Source of the DNA: CADCTB01 sp038231955
GTDB taxonomy: Bacteria; Actinomycetota; Acidimicrobiia; Acidimicrobiales; AC-14
Length of the DNA: 7,019 nt
NCBI GenBank assembly: GCA_038231955.1
Contig: JBBSIS010000166.1
Span: forward strand, 1-7,019
Direction: 5' to 3'
In this document: in pieces, positions 1-6,361 of the stretch
Position numbering within the stretch: the stretch's first letter is position 1
How the letters are laid out: every line of letters starts with the position of its first letter
The notes under the pieces: generated by a model
What the model saw: the letters and a program-made list of their open reading frames with translations, nothing else
What the model was told of the DNA's origin: nothing
Databases searched by the model: none
Made by a program: the position numbers and the translations under genes

Positions 1-62
1 TCGGGGAGGCCGTCGTCCCGAGCGGCGGCGACGCGTTGCACGTGGAATGCGTCCCAGTCCAT
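1..62 (-). CDS. possible 5' end of an unrecognised gene, cut by window edge
   Basis: An open minus-strand frame begins at ATG 62-60 (MDWDAFHVQRVAAA...) and runs off the left edge without a stop. Third codon positions are mostly G or C, as in a real gene of this base composition, and the strand matches the two genes upstream. If real it would be the third gene of that run, about 100 bases after the pRiA4b-like gene. No close Shine-Dalgarno is visible; a GGGAGG lies too far upstream. The antiparallel plus-strand frame through the same bases is nearly as coding-like, so the strand is not certain. Only 20 codons are visible and no family can be named. Confidence 0.3.
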   Translation of the reverse strand, partial: MDWDAFHVQRVAAARDDGLP

Positions 63-166
63 GTTGGCGAGGTGGTCCTCCCTCGAGAGGGCGACATGCG
101 CTGCGATGCCGCCCGGGTCAGGCCCCTCTCAGACGGTCCACGAGGGTCTTGACCGGCTCCCTACGT

Positions 167-700
167 TCAGGTAATGGGCCGCCACTCCGGAAGTATCGGC
201 GGGAGGTCGCGACCTCTGGGATTGGGCGGAGGACGACTGGAGCCATCGTCGCCGACCCATCGCCGGCCGTACTGGTCGGGGAGGTCGCCCCAGCCGAAGA
301 TGGCCACGGGTCGGGTCGGCACGATGCCGTAGGCCTCGACGGGATCGACTCGTCTCGGACCCACCGTGCAGAGGTGAGCCCAGTAGTCGCCCAGGTCGAA
401 GACGTACGCGAACTGCTCACCCGAGTTGAGCCGGCCGAGCTTGATCCGGCGCGCGTCGACGATCACCCGGTCCTCGTCGAACTCGTCATCGGGCGTGCCG
501 ACGGTGGTCCCGTCGGCCAGGGTGAACTCGTGAAGGTGCGAGAGGTCCCAGCGCCCGAAGGCGTCGTCGATCGCCTCTGCGAACTGCTCGAACGTGTGGG
601 TGCGACTGGCCACGAAGGTCCGCCCGGGACGGGGCCAAAAGTCCTTCCGGTCGCCGCCGCTGACCAGCTCGACGTCGATGACCAACCATGTGCGCGCCAC
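167..700 (-). CDS. plasmid pRiA4b ORF-3-like family protein
   Basis: This is a 177-residue protein starting at GTG 700 and ending at TGA 169-167. It matches the layout of the PRiA4_ORF3 family. The central part has a helix followed by an H-x-x-H-E-F core (residues 36-60, with LSHLHEFTLADG). Then comes the family hallmark F-x-Y-x-F-D-x-G-D-x-W-x-H at residues 97-109 (FAYVFDLGDYWAH), and a Y-G ... P-x-x-x-x-G-W-G-D-L-P tail around 124-141. The biochemical role of this family is not established; members are common on plasmids and other accessory DNA. It lies 39 bases downstream of the HTH gene on the same strand, so the two are probably co-transcribed. No clear Shine-Dalgarno precedes the GTG. 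The frame is intact, and the C-terminus is proline- and arginine-rich and probably disordered. Family assignment is confident; function is unknown. Confidence 0.85.
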   Translation of the reverse strand: MARTWLVIDVELVSGGDRKDFWPRPGRTFVASRTHTFEQFAEAIDDAFGRWDLSHLHEFTLADGTTVGTPDDEFDEDRVIVDARRIKLGRLNSGEQFAYVFDLGDYWAHLCTVGPRRVDPVEAYGIVPTRPVAIFGWGDLPDQYGRRWVGDDGSSRPPPNPRGRDLPPILPEWRPIT

Positions 701-739
701 GGCTTGGACCGTAGCGGCGGCCCGACGGCGGCCGCAGCG

Positions 740-1797
740 CTACGGCTGGTCGCGCCTCACCCGGGCGATGACCTCGACGGCGGCGGCTGGGTTGGCGGTG
801 GCCACCGCATTCGTCAACTCCTCGTCGACCGATTGGCGGAAGGCGCGGTCCATCCGATCGAACATGGCCCTGGCATCGGCTGTCGCCGTGGGGTCGAGGT
901 CGGGCACCTTGGTGATGTCGATCGGGCAGTCTTCGGCAAGCAGCGCTTCGGACCCGCCTGCGCCAACTGTATCACGGTGAACAGGAACTCCAGCTGGGTC
1001 ATCGGCACTCGCGCTGCGGCCTGCTGGAATCGGGCGAGCTCGTCCATGCCGTGGGAGAGCATCGCCGGGAATGCCGGGAGCTCGGCGGCGGAGACCCCCG
1101 GCATCCGGTCGAGGCCATGTTCGTCGCCGGTGATCGTCAGCGTGGAGAACAGGGCCGCGACCTGGTCGAGCCCGCCCGGCGCGAGCATGGCGCCCATGGC
1201 GTCGCGCAGGACGGCGTCGCGCTGCTCCTCATCAGCTTGTCCGACGCCGGCGAGCATCCCGCCCAGGGTAGTGAACTGCATCCACTCGCCGAGCACATCG
1301 CCGTACAGGGCGCCCAGCACGCCGGTGTCGGATGGCGCAGACGAGGGCACCCTCGACCGCTGCACCGCCTGCACGACGATCGGCTCGTCGGGCGCGCTTG
1401 GTCCGGGCCCGTAACGGGCGACGAGGCAGCCGGCCGCCAGCTCGGCGTGGGTGAGAGGCGGGCCGACGAAGGGCCCGACGGTGCCGACGTCGGCGACGCC
1501 CCCGGGCAGCGTCGCCGTGAGCTCGCGCAGCTGAGTCTCGACCTGGGCCGCAGGCTGGCCGGGACGAGGTACGAGCCGATCGACCAGCCAGGCGTAGAGG
1601 AGCAGCCAGAGGTCATCGCTGACGTCGAAGGCCTCGGCGATGAGGGGAAGGTATTCGGGCCGAACGGGGGTTTTGCTCGACTCCCATCGCTTGTAGTTCG
1701 GGTAGGTCGTGCGGACCGCCGCATCCTCGGGCTTGAGCTGCGACTCCTTGCGGAGGGCCCGCAGGACCGTCGAGAAGGGGTAGATCGGGTGCTTCAT
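740..1797 (-). pseudogene. helix-turn-helix DNA-binding protein, frame broken near 952-958
   Basis: The gene starts at ATG 1797. Residues 8-60 form an XRE-like helix-turn-helix: a first helix VLRALRKESQL, a recognition segment TTYPNYKRWES, and a closing helix ending EAFDVSDDLW. A long, mostly helical C-terminal region follows that I cannot assign to a family. As read, the frame runs to a stop at 814, but its last ~48 residues (after VIQLAQAG) are serine-, proline- and arginine-rich and look out of frame. In the frame one base back, clean coding resumes as GSEALLAEDCPIDITKVPDL. It continues through an acidic and alanine-rich helix to TAG at 742-740. The lesion, equivalent to one missing base, is therefore near 952-958 (a GGCGGG stretch on the coding strand), and the restored protein would be about 352 residues. 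The upstream promoter contains a perfect inverted repeat that fits autoregulation. No slippery heptamer is visible, so a sequence error or true mutation is likelier than programmed frameshifting. Confidence 0.75.
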
Positions 1798-1835
1798 ATG
1801 CCACCATCCGTCGCCGACTCCAGGGAAGTCCCGGA

Positions 1836-1865
1836 ATTGTAACTACTCCCTTGTGATGTCGACAA
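1836..1865 (-). promoter_or_regulatory. promoter of the HTH / pRiA4b-like operon
   Basis: On the minus strand, TTGTCG (1865-1860) and TACAAT (1841-1836) are separated by 18 bases. TACAAT differs from the -10 consensus at one position; the -35 is weaker. The -10 lies about 38 bases upstream of the ATG at 1797, leaving room for a short leader. Inference from sequence only. Confidence 0.5.
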
Positions 1866-1868
1866 GGG
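1848..1868. promoter_or_regulatory. inverted-repeat operator candidate inside the HTH promoter
   Basis: CCCTTGT (1848-1854) and ACAAGGG (1862-1868) form a perfect 7-bp inverted repeat with a 7-base spacer. It covers the -35 hexamer and most of the -35/-10 spacer of the minus-strand promoter. It also lies just upstream of, or at, the start of the divergent small HTH gene. The two-fold symmetry and position suit a dimeric repressor, most simply the HTH protein encoded immediately downstream. Which protein binds it is inference. Confidence 0.5.
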
Positions 1869-1906
1869 TCGATTTCTCCGCCGGCGCCGGCTGGCCAGCG
1901 CCTAAC

Positions 1907-2101
1907 ATGAGATACATCGAAGGGCACGAAGCGCCGAACGTCGACACCCGGAATGCCGCCCGCCAACTGGGCGTGTCGTTCCGGGAGCTCTACCACCTGA
2001 TCGACGCCGGGAAGCTGCCGGCGTACAAAGTGGGCCGGGACCTCAAGCTCCGCCAGGCCGACGTGGATGACTTCCGCCGAGGCCGCGCCGGCGGCGGCTG
2101 A
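1907..2101 (+). CDS. small excisionase-family helix-turn-helix protein (HTH_17 type)
   Basis: This is a 64-residue protein almost entirely occupied by a MerR/excisionase-like winged helix (residues about 11-57). A-A-R-Q-L-G-V-S forms the first helix and turn, F-R-E-L-Y-H-L-I-D-A-G-K-L-P-A-Y-K-V-G-R is the family's signature recognition helix and wing entry, and L-R-Q-A-D-V-D-D-F closes it. Similar proteins serve as phage or integrative-element excisionases, as regulators, or as antitoxin-like partners. I chose ATG 1907 because the domain starts soon after it. The frame is also open back to GTG 1853 or ATG 1856, which would add 17-18 low-complexity residues and overlap the operator repeat. No Shine-Dalgarno is evident for either start. 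It is transcribed divergently from the HTH/pRiA4b operon and convergently with the AbiE pair, so its partner is not obvious. An excisionase role for the distant integrase is possible but unproven. Confidence 0.8.
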   Translation: MRYIEGHEAPNVDTRNAARQLGVSFRELYHLIDAGKLPAYKVGRDLKLRQADVDDFRRGRAGGG

Positions 2102-2156
2102 CGACGCATCCCTGAGTCGTCGAAACCGACACGTCGTGTGCCTCGGCGGCTGCCAC

Positions 2157-3053
2157 TCAAAGGTCCCATCGACCGATCTCGGGGTTCCATTCGCCGGCTG
2201 CGCTGCCGTCGAGCAGCGGGTCCAGACACGGACTGACGATGGCCAGCGCCTCGTCGAGCCTGTGCGCCACCGGCAGCACCGAGCGCCCCGCCTCGGCCGG
2301 GTAACCGCGCTCCCAGAGCGGCCGGTCTGGCACGTCGAACGCACGCGGCAGCGTCACCCCTCGTCGTTCGGCCTCAGATGTGAGGGCGACGAGTTGGGGC
2401 GCCGCTGGGATCGATCCCCCGGTGACGATCGACACGAGGTCGAGCAGATCCTTGAAGCGCGTCGACGGACGTTTCTGGTGGCCGTAGAGCTGGAACGTCG
2501 CCACCACCTTGTCGGCGAGGTGGTCGACCAACGGGTACACGCGATACCCGTGCTGCTCGACATCGGGCATCAGGACCCGGACGAGCGGTGGCATCGGCTC
2601 CGGCTCGCCCGTCATGCGCAGGTCGGACCCGACGAGGTCGACATGGAACGAGACCCACTCCGCCGGCCCAACATGCGCGGTCGTCGGTAGGCGTACGCCG
2701 GCGTCGCCATCACCGACGGGACGGCCGGCGCCGATCTCGAATCGGAACCAGTCGCCGATGTCGCGCCCCGCCGCCTCGCGCAGCTCGGCCTCGGCCTCGG
2801 CGCGCGCCTGCGCCCGGTAGACGTCGATGTCGACCGTGGCACGCATTCCGAGGTTGCGGGCGAGCAGGGCCGCGGCACCCTTGACGATCCACCCGTCGTC
2901 GACGAGGTAGAGCCGTTCGAGCAGTCGGTCGTAGGCAATCTGCCGTTGGAGTTGCGGCAGCGTCCAGCGACTCTCCCGTGCGATCACCCGCAGCCGATCG
3001 GTCAGCGCGCGGCGAAACGCGCCGGGGCTGCCGTAGCCCGCCTTCGTCGTCAT
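2157..3053 (-). CDS. abiEii: AbiEii-type nucleotidyltransferase toxin
   Basis: This 298-residue protein is full length for the AbiEii/AbiGii toxin family (DUF1814-type nucleotidyltransferase fold). Family motifs appear in order: V-K-G-A-A-A-L-L at 57-64 (the glycine/small-residue nucleotide-binding motif), R71, the metal-binding D-I-D at 75-77, H-L-A-D-K-V-V-A at 178-185, and R-F-K-D-L-L-D-L at 199-206. Relatives transfer nucleotides; AbiEii of streptococci depends on GTP, and some mycobacterial homologues (MenT) modify tRNA 3' ends and stop translation. The known family role is growth arrest during phage infection, and plasmid or island stabilisation. Its ATG overlaps the stop of abiEi by four bases (ATGA, 3050-3053), with GAGG shortly upstream, so translation is coupled to the antitoxin. 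No lesion or missing motif is visible, so this copy looks functional. The exact substrate cannot be read from the sequence. Confidence 0.9.
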   Translation of the reverse strand: MTTKAGYGSPGAFRRALTDRLRVIARESRWTLPQLQRQIAYDRLLERLYLVDDGWIVKGAAALLARNLGMRATVDIDVYRAQARAEAEAELREAAGRDIGDWFRFEIGAGRPVGDGDAGVRLPTTAHVGPAEWVSFHVDLVGSDLRMTGEPEPMPPLVRVLMPDVEQHGYRVYPLVDHLADKVVATFQLYGHQKRPSTRFKDLLDLVSIVTGGSIPAAPQLVALTSEAERRGVTLPRAFDVPDRPLWERGYPAEAGRSVLPVAHRLDEALAIVSPCLDPLLDGSAAGEWNPEIGRWDL

Positions 3054-3769
3054 TGCGCCTCAACCTCGCGCTCGGGTTCTGCGGCTCGACCGGTGTGCTC
3101 CTTCGCCTCGTCCATCCATCGCTGTGTGTCCGGGTCGCCGACGAGGTCGAGGAGCCAACGCAGAAGCCCGAGCCCGTCATCCTTCCGGAGTCCGAAGCGC
3201 GCCGCGTGCGGCGCGAGTGCGTCGGCGAAGGTGCCTGGGTAGTCGTACACGCCGCGGACGGCGTCGGCGATCAGGTGGGCCACAGCCTCGGGGTCTTCCC
3301 GGTCATACAGGAGGTCTGAGGCGATTCGCGACGGTCGGGTGACCGGCAGGCCTCGGAGGGTGATCCATTCGTTGTCCTGAAGACGGCGCTGGTGCAGCCG
3401 AACGTCCGGCCGTCGCGACTGCCGCCTCTTCGGGAGCGTGAATTCGTGGCCATCGGCAGGGAGGTGGCCAAAGCCGTACAGGGTCGCCGCCGACCGGTGG
3501 GAGACGACACCCTGCTCCGGCCGGCGCTCCCAGGCCGGGATCTCGGGCGCGAGCTGCAGCCAGGCTGCGCGCAGGTCGAGGTGGTCGGGGATGGGAGCGC
3601 CGGTCAGGCGGTACACGCCATGGGCGACGCGTTCGAGGACGTCGCCACCCGTCGTGACGCGGCCCAGCGTTGCCGGAGGGACTCCGGCCAGCTGGGCTTG
3701 GCGCCTTGTGACGAGGCCCCACTGGTCCTCGGCGATCCGGGCAAGCCGGCTGAGCGTAGGCGATCGCAT
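3050..3769 (-). CDS. abiEi: AbiEi-type antitoxin and transcriptional repressor
   Basis: This 239-residue protein is the cognate antitoxin of the AbiEii toxin it overlaps. Residues about 8-57 form the AbiEi_4-type winged helix-turn-helix. Q-W-G-L-V-T-R-R-Q-A and A-G-V-P-P-A-T-L-G-R-V form the helix-turn-helix, and V-L-E-R-V-A-H-G-V-Y-R-L is the wing motif typical of the family. The rest resembles the family's C-terminal antitoxin domain, including S-H-R-S-A-A-T-L-Y-G-F at 90-100 and T-R-P-S-R-I-A-S-D-L at 144-153. The family neutralises the toxin without a stable protein complex (type IV in the AbiE literature) and represses its own promoter through inverted repeats. Here the start codon sits exactly where transcription would begin from a TATAGT -10 box, and the promoter is bracketed by a 9-bp inverted repeat, which fits that model. 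The last ~15 residues are charged and carry the overlap with the toxin gene. Confidence 0.88.
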   Translation of the reverse strand: MRSPTLSRLARIAEDQWGLVTRRQAQLAGVPPATLGRVTTGGDVLERVAHGVYRLTGAPIPDHLDLRAAWLQLAPEIPAWERRPEQGVVSHRSAATLYGFGHLPADGHEFTLPKRRQSRRPDVRLHQRRLQDNEWITLRGLPVTRPSRIASDLLYDREDPEAVAHLIADAVRGVYDYPGTFADALAPHAARFGLRKDDGLGLLRWLLDLVGDPDTQRWMDEAKEHTGRAAEPEREVEAQ

Positions 3770-3806
3770 ACTGCGAACTATATCGATATTGAGTCACTTC
3801 GCAGTA
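3769..3806. promoter_or_regulatory. inverted-repeat operator candidate around the abiE start
   Basis: TACTGCGAA (3769-3777) and TTCGCAGTA (3798-3806) are perfect 9-bp inverted arms separated by 20 bases. Between them lies the 10-bp palindrome ATATCGATAT (3780-3789). The left arm covers the predicted transcription start and the right arm lies in the -35 region of the abiE promoter, so binding would block RNA polymerase. AbiEi proteins are known to bind paired inverted repeats in their own promoters; binding here is inferred. Confidence 0.6.
3777..3782 (-). promoter_or_regulatory. -10 element of a leaderless abiE promoter
   Basis: TATAGT on the minus strand is one base from the -10 consensus and ends seven bases before the ATG at 3769. 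This spacing puts transcription start at the A of the start codon, the usual layout for leaderless actinobacterial genes, and there is no Shine-Dalgarno. No convincing -35 hexamer is seen. Confidence 0.55.
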
Positions 3807-3810
3807 GCAG

Positions 3811-3945
3811 CTAGCCAACCCACCGTCGAGCGGCCCGGGCGTCTGCCAGAAGCATGCAACCCTCCTCGACAGCCACCCGCTGCTCCTCCAGGTGGGCGAT
3901 ATAAATTTCACGAGTGTCATCCGTTGGTCAAGGGCCGCGGCTCAT
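3811..3945 (-). pseudogene. remnant small ORF upstream of abiEi, interrupted by TGA
   Basis: Reading the minus strand from ATG 3945 gives MSRGP, then TGA at 3930-3928. The same frame then continues for 38 residues to TAG at 3813-3811. The part after the stop has the composition of a real protein and looks like an amphipathic helix or coiled coil (EIYIAHLEEQRVAVEEG, then CMLLADARAARRW). It has no usable ATG, GTG or TTG of its own before the helix. It ends 41 bases before the abiEi start and would be transcribed the same way. I do not recognise a family. It could be a decayed small gene, a gene with a sequence error, or chance; the length is too small to be sure. Confidence 0.35.
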
Positions 3946-3983
3946 CGAGGGCTGAAACCCTGAGGACACCCGGCCAGGTCGGG

Positions 3984-3998
3984 CATGATGCAGGTGTG
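3984..3998 (+). promoter_or_regulatory. -10 element and leaderless start of the VapB45-like gene
   Basis: CATGAT (3984-3989) matches five of six positions of a TATGAT-like -10 box and is followed six bases later by the GTG start at 3996. This spacing fits a leaderless transcript, and no Shine-Dalgarno is present. The -35 region is weak. Moderate to low certainty. Confidence 0.35.
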
Positions 3999-4685
3999 AC
4001 GAAGTCGGCCGTGTCCATCCTCGAACGCCCTGTGTACGGCGTCGTCGAGGCCGCTGCCCTTCTAGGCTTGCGGTCCGAGCGCACGCGTGCGTGGCTCGAA
4101 GGCTATGTACGCCAGGGCGTGCGGTACCCCCCAGTGATTCGGGTCGAGCCGAGCGGGGACGACATCATCACGTGGGGCGAGTTCGTGGAGCTCGGGTACC
4201 TCCGTGAGTACCGGCGCAAGGGAGTGCCCCTCCAGCGCTTGCGTCCTGTGATCGATGCGCTCCGCGAGGAGTTCGCCACGCCCTATCCCCTGGCCACAGC
4301 CAAGCCCTATGTGTACGGCAAGGAGCTTGTCTTGGAGCTGCAGCTCAAGAACGAGATCCCGAGGTCGATCGCCATCGTTATCTCTTCCGGTCAGACCATC
4401 GCTTTAGCCGACGAGGCCATGCGGTTCTTCAAGAAGGTCGAGTTCGATCCTCAGGGCGGGGACGTCCGACGCATCCATCCCGCAGGCAAGGCGTCTCCGG
4501 TGGTGATCGATCCGCTCGTCCGCTTTGGCCGACCTTCGGTGCAAGGCGTCGCCACCGAGCGCCTGTGGGAGTTGTATGACGCAGGTGAGTCAATCGACGA
4601 GATTTCCGACGGTTACGACATGACGGCCGAGCTGGTAGCGGCGGCTGTCTCCTACGAGGAGCAGCAGCGCTCGCTGGCGGCGTAA
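3996..4685 (+). CDS. VapB45-like antitoxin, DUF433 domain protein
   Basis: This is a 229-residue protein. The frame is open far upstream, but the protein-like sequence begins at GTG 3996 (VTKSAVSILERPVYG). The N-terminal region (residues about 12-80) resembles a MerR-type DNA-binding segment: V-Y-G-V-V-E-A-A-A-L-L-G-L ... R-A-W-L-E-G-Y, then I-T-W-G-E-F-V-E and Y-R-R-K-G-V-P-L-Q-R-L-R-P. The C-terminal DUF433 domain starts near residue 169 with V-V-I-D-P-L-V-R-F-G-R-P and carries A-G-E-S-I-D-E-I. This two-part layout and length match the VapB45 antitoxin of Mycobacterium tuberculosis (Rv2018), from my memory of that protein. It should bind its own promoter and neutralise the PIN-like toxin encoded eight bases downstream. 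It is transcribed divergently from the AbiE pair. The frame is intact, unlike its toxin partner. Confidence 0.85.
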   Translation: MTKSAVSILERPVYGVVEAAALLGLRSERTRAWLEGYVRQGVRYPPVIRVEPSGDDIITWGEFVELGYLREYRRKGVPLQRLRPVIDALREEFATPYPLATAKPYVYGKELVLELQLKNEIPRSIAIVISSGQTIALADEAMRFFKKVEFDPQGGDVRRIHPAGKASPVVIDPLVRFGRPSVQGVATERLWELYDAGESIDEISDGYDMTAELVAAAVSYEEQQRSLAA

Positions 4686-4693
4686 CGCAAAAC

Positions 4694-5091
4694 GTGGCGG
4701 CGAGGTTCTTCGTCGACGAGAACGACCTAGCGCTCGGCAAGCTGCTGGCGCAACATCACCATGCAGTCGCCTTCCCCGGCCATCCCTCGTTGCGCGAGGT
4801 TCCCCGAGGCAGCCTCGATGAGGAGTGGCTTCCGGTGTCGGTGCCCAGGCCCTCGTCGTCATCACGCGGGACCGTCGGATCCGCTACCGGCCGGTAGAGA
4901 AGCATCTGTGGCTCGAGTACCGGGTACGCGGCTTCGTCCTCACCGGACGCAGGAGCCAGTCGACGACAGACAGTCTCGCCGTTCTGGAGAAGCACTGGAC
5001 GCGCATTGAGACGCTGGTCGTGACGCAGCCAGACGGTCCGTGGATGTACGCCGTGACAAACGAGCGCCTCCGCGAGATCTCCCTTCTTTGA
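4694..5091 (+). pseudogene. VapC45-like PIN-domain toxin, frame broken near 4838-4842
   Basis: The gene begins at GTG 4694, eight bases after the antitoxin stop, so the two are co-transcribed. The first part reads ARFFVDENDLALGKLLAQ, containing the V-D-E-N acidic motif of the PIN-like DUF5615 fold, and continues to D-E-E-W-L-P. The frame then turns into serine-rich nonsense and stops at 4897. One base back, coding resumes as GAQALVVITRDRRIRYRP, followed by R-G-F-V-L-T-G-R-R-S-Q-S and ending at TGA 5091. Restoring one base near 4838-4842 gives about 132 residues, close to M. tuberculosis VapC45 (Rv2019, about 138). The family are putative ribonucleases. As written, the toxin is cut after its first third and should be inactive, leaving an antitoxin without its target. 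A sequencing error in the GG of TCGGT would give the same picture. Confidence 0.78.
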
Positions 5092-5174
5092 GCCGGTAGA
5101 CCTTTCCACCTCATGCTGAGCTCTGGTTGCCGCCCTGTTCGGTGTCTGAGCGCCGGTGCCAAGGACCCATCCGT

Positions 5175-6327
5175 TTACGTGTCCTCCTTGCCTCGCTGCC
5201 GGGTGAGGGCGGTACCTACGATGCCGGCGGCCCGGGTGTCTGCGCCTGGCATCAGGTGGCCGTAGACCTTCAGCGTCGTTGACGTGTCACGGTGGCCGAG
5301 TCTTGCTGCCACCGTCGTGATCGCCTCGCCGGCGTCGAGGAGCAGCGATGCCTGGAGGTGGCGCAAGTCGTGCAGCCGCGCCTTGACTCCATGCTCCCTG
5401 CACAGGCGTTGCCAAGCCTGGCTGACTCGGTCGGGAGGAAGGGGCTCGCCCGAGCCGGGTGCGCGCTCGAAGACGAAGTCGGTTGGCTGCGGCGGTGCTC
5501 CGGCTGCACGACCGAGATCGAGAGTAAGGGCCCAACGCTCGCACAGCAGCTGTGACGTTTCGTCGTCGAGGCCGACATTGCGCACGGCGTGGGTCTTGGT
5601 GCCCTGCACGATCAGCTCCTTGTTGATCTTGATGACCGCCCGGCGAATCAGCACGCGCACCGGGCCGCCATGGAGGTCGACGTCCTGCCACTGCAGAGCG
5701 CACACCTCGCCCCGCCGACAGCCCGTGGCGGCGAGCAAGCGGAAGACCAGCGCGTTCTCCGGGTTGCGTGAGGCCCTCGCCCGATCGAGGACGCGCAGCA
5801 CGTCGGCGATGGCCGGGGGCTTGATCTCGTTGCGATGCACCCGGGGAGGGCTGGCCCGGTCGATCGGGTTGCGGTCGAGCCAGCCCCATCGCACCGCCTG
5901 GGCGAAGGCGGCCCGCAGCACGGTGTGGAAGCGGAGCACGGTCGCCGGCTTGCGCGTCGTCGTCTGCGCGAGGAAGCGGTAGAGGTCGTCGACGACCTTG
6001 GGTGTCACCTTCTTGAGCGGGAGTGACTTGAAGCCATCGGGGAGCTAGGCGACGAGGCGCCGGTACCCGTAGAGCGTCGAGGGCGAGCGTCCGAGGTGCT
6101 CGATGTGGTTGAGCCACTCGTCGAGGACTACGGCCACCGTCTTGGCCGAGGGGGCGACGACGCCGGAATCGACCTCAGTGACCAGGTGGGCGAGCTGCTT
6201 CTGGGCAGCACGCTTTCCACCACGGACGTACTGCGTGCGATAGCGCTTCTCCGGTGAGCGGGTCGGCGCCCTCGAAGACCCGGAGCTGCCAGAAGCCCGG
6301 GCTGCGCTCGCGCATCGAGCCCTTCAT
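5175..6327 (-). pseudogene. int: tyrosine site-specific recombinase (phage-type integrase), with one frameshift and one in-frame stop
   Basis: The reconstructed protein is about 384 residues, normal for actinobacterial tRNA-targeting integrases. ATG 6327 is preceded by GAGGAA five bases away. The N-terminal AP2-like arm-binding segment (MKGSMRERSPGFWQLRVFEG) ends at L-T, where a shift at 6249-6253 (one extra or two missing bases) is needed to reach EKRYRTQYVRGGKRAAQ. That frame continues through a SAM-like core-binding domain (V-L-D-E-W-L-N-H-I ... T-L-Y-G-Y-R-R-L-V-A) to an amber codon at 6047-6045. It then resumes in the same frame as LPDGFKSLPLKKV to the TAA at 5177. The catalytic domain after GTG 6008 is complete. 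Counting from that GTG, it has R98 (TGCRRGE), K138 (GTKTH), H213 and R216 (HDLRH), H239 (LGH) and the nucleophile Y249 (KVYGH). The catalytic half could still be made from GTG 6008, but it would lack most DNA-binding parts. Either the gene is decaying or the sequence has errors. The probable attachment core lies about 430 bases upstream. Confidence 0.88.
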
Positions 6328-6361
6328 GGCTTCCTCACCTTGCGAGGACGTCGAGACGGGG

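Noticed and set aside
814..958. C-terminus of the HTH protein as read in the uninterrupted frame
   Set aside because: The residues are S/P/R-rich and the frame one base back is clearly the coding one to 740.
952..958. Programmed ribosomal frameshift in the HTH gene (and at 4838-4842 and 6249-6253)
   Set aside because: No slippery heptamer or shift-prone codon pair is seen at any of the three places; simple base gain or loss explains them.
47..1414. 455-codon plus-strand ORF
   Set aside because: It is a shadow opposite the pRiA4b-like and HTH genes; its protein has no domain and a biased composition, while the minus-strand proteins match known folds.
1051..1842. 263-codon plus-strand ORF
   Set aside because: It lies antisense to the HTH gene and is rich in arginine and glycine with no recognisable motif.
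2100..2121. Hairpin GACGAC / GTCGTC between the convergent small HTH gene and abiEii as a terminator
   Set aside because: Only a 6-bp stem with a 10-base loop and no T run; too weak to call.
3438..3995. N-terminal extension of the VapB45-like ORF
   Set aside because: It is antisense to abiEi and crosses its promoter; family-like sequence starts at GTG 3996.
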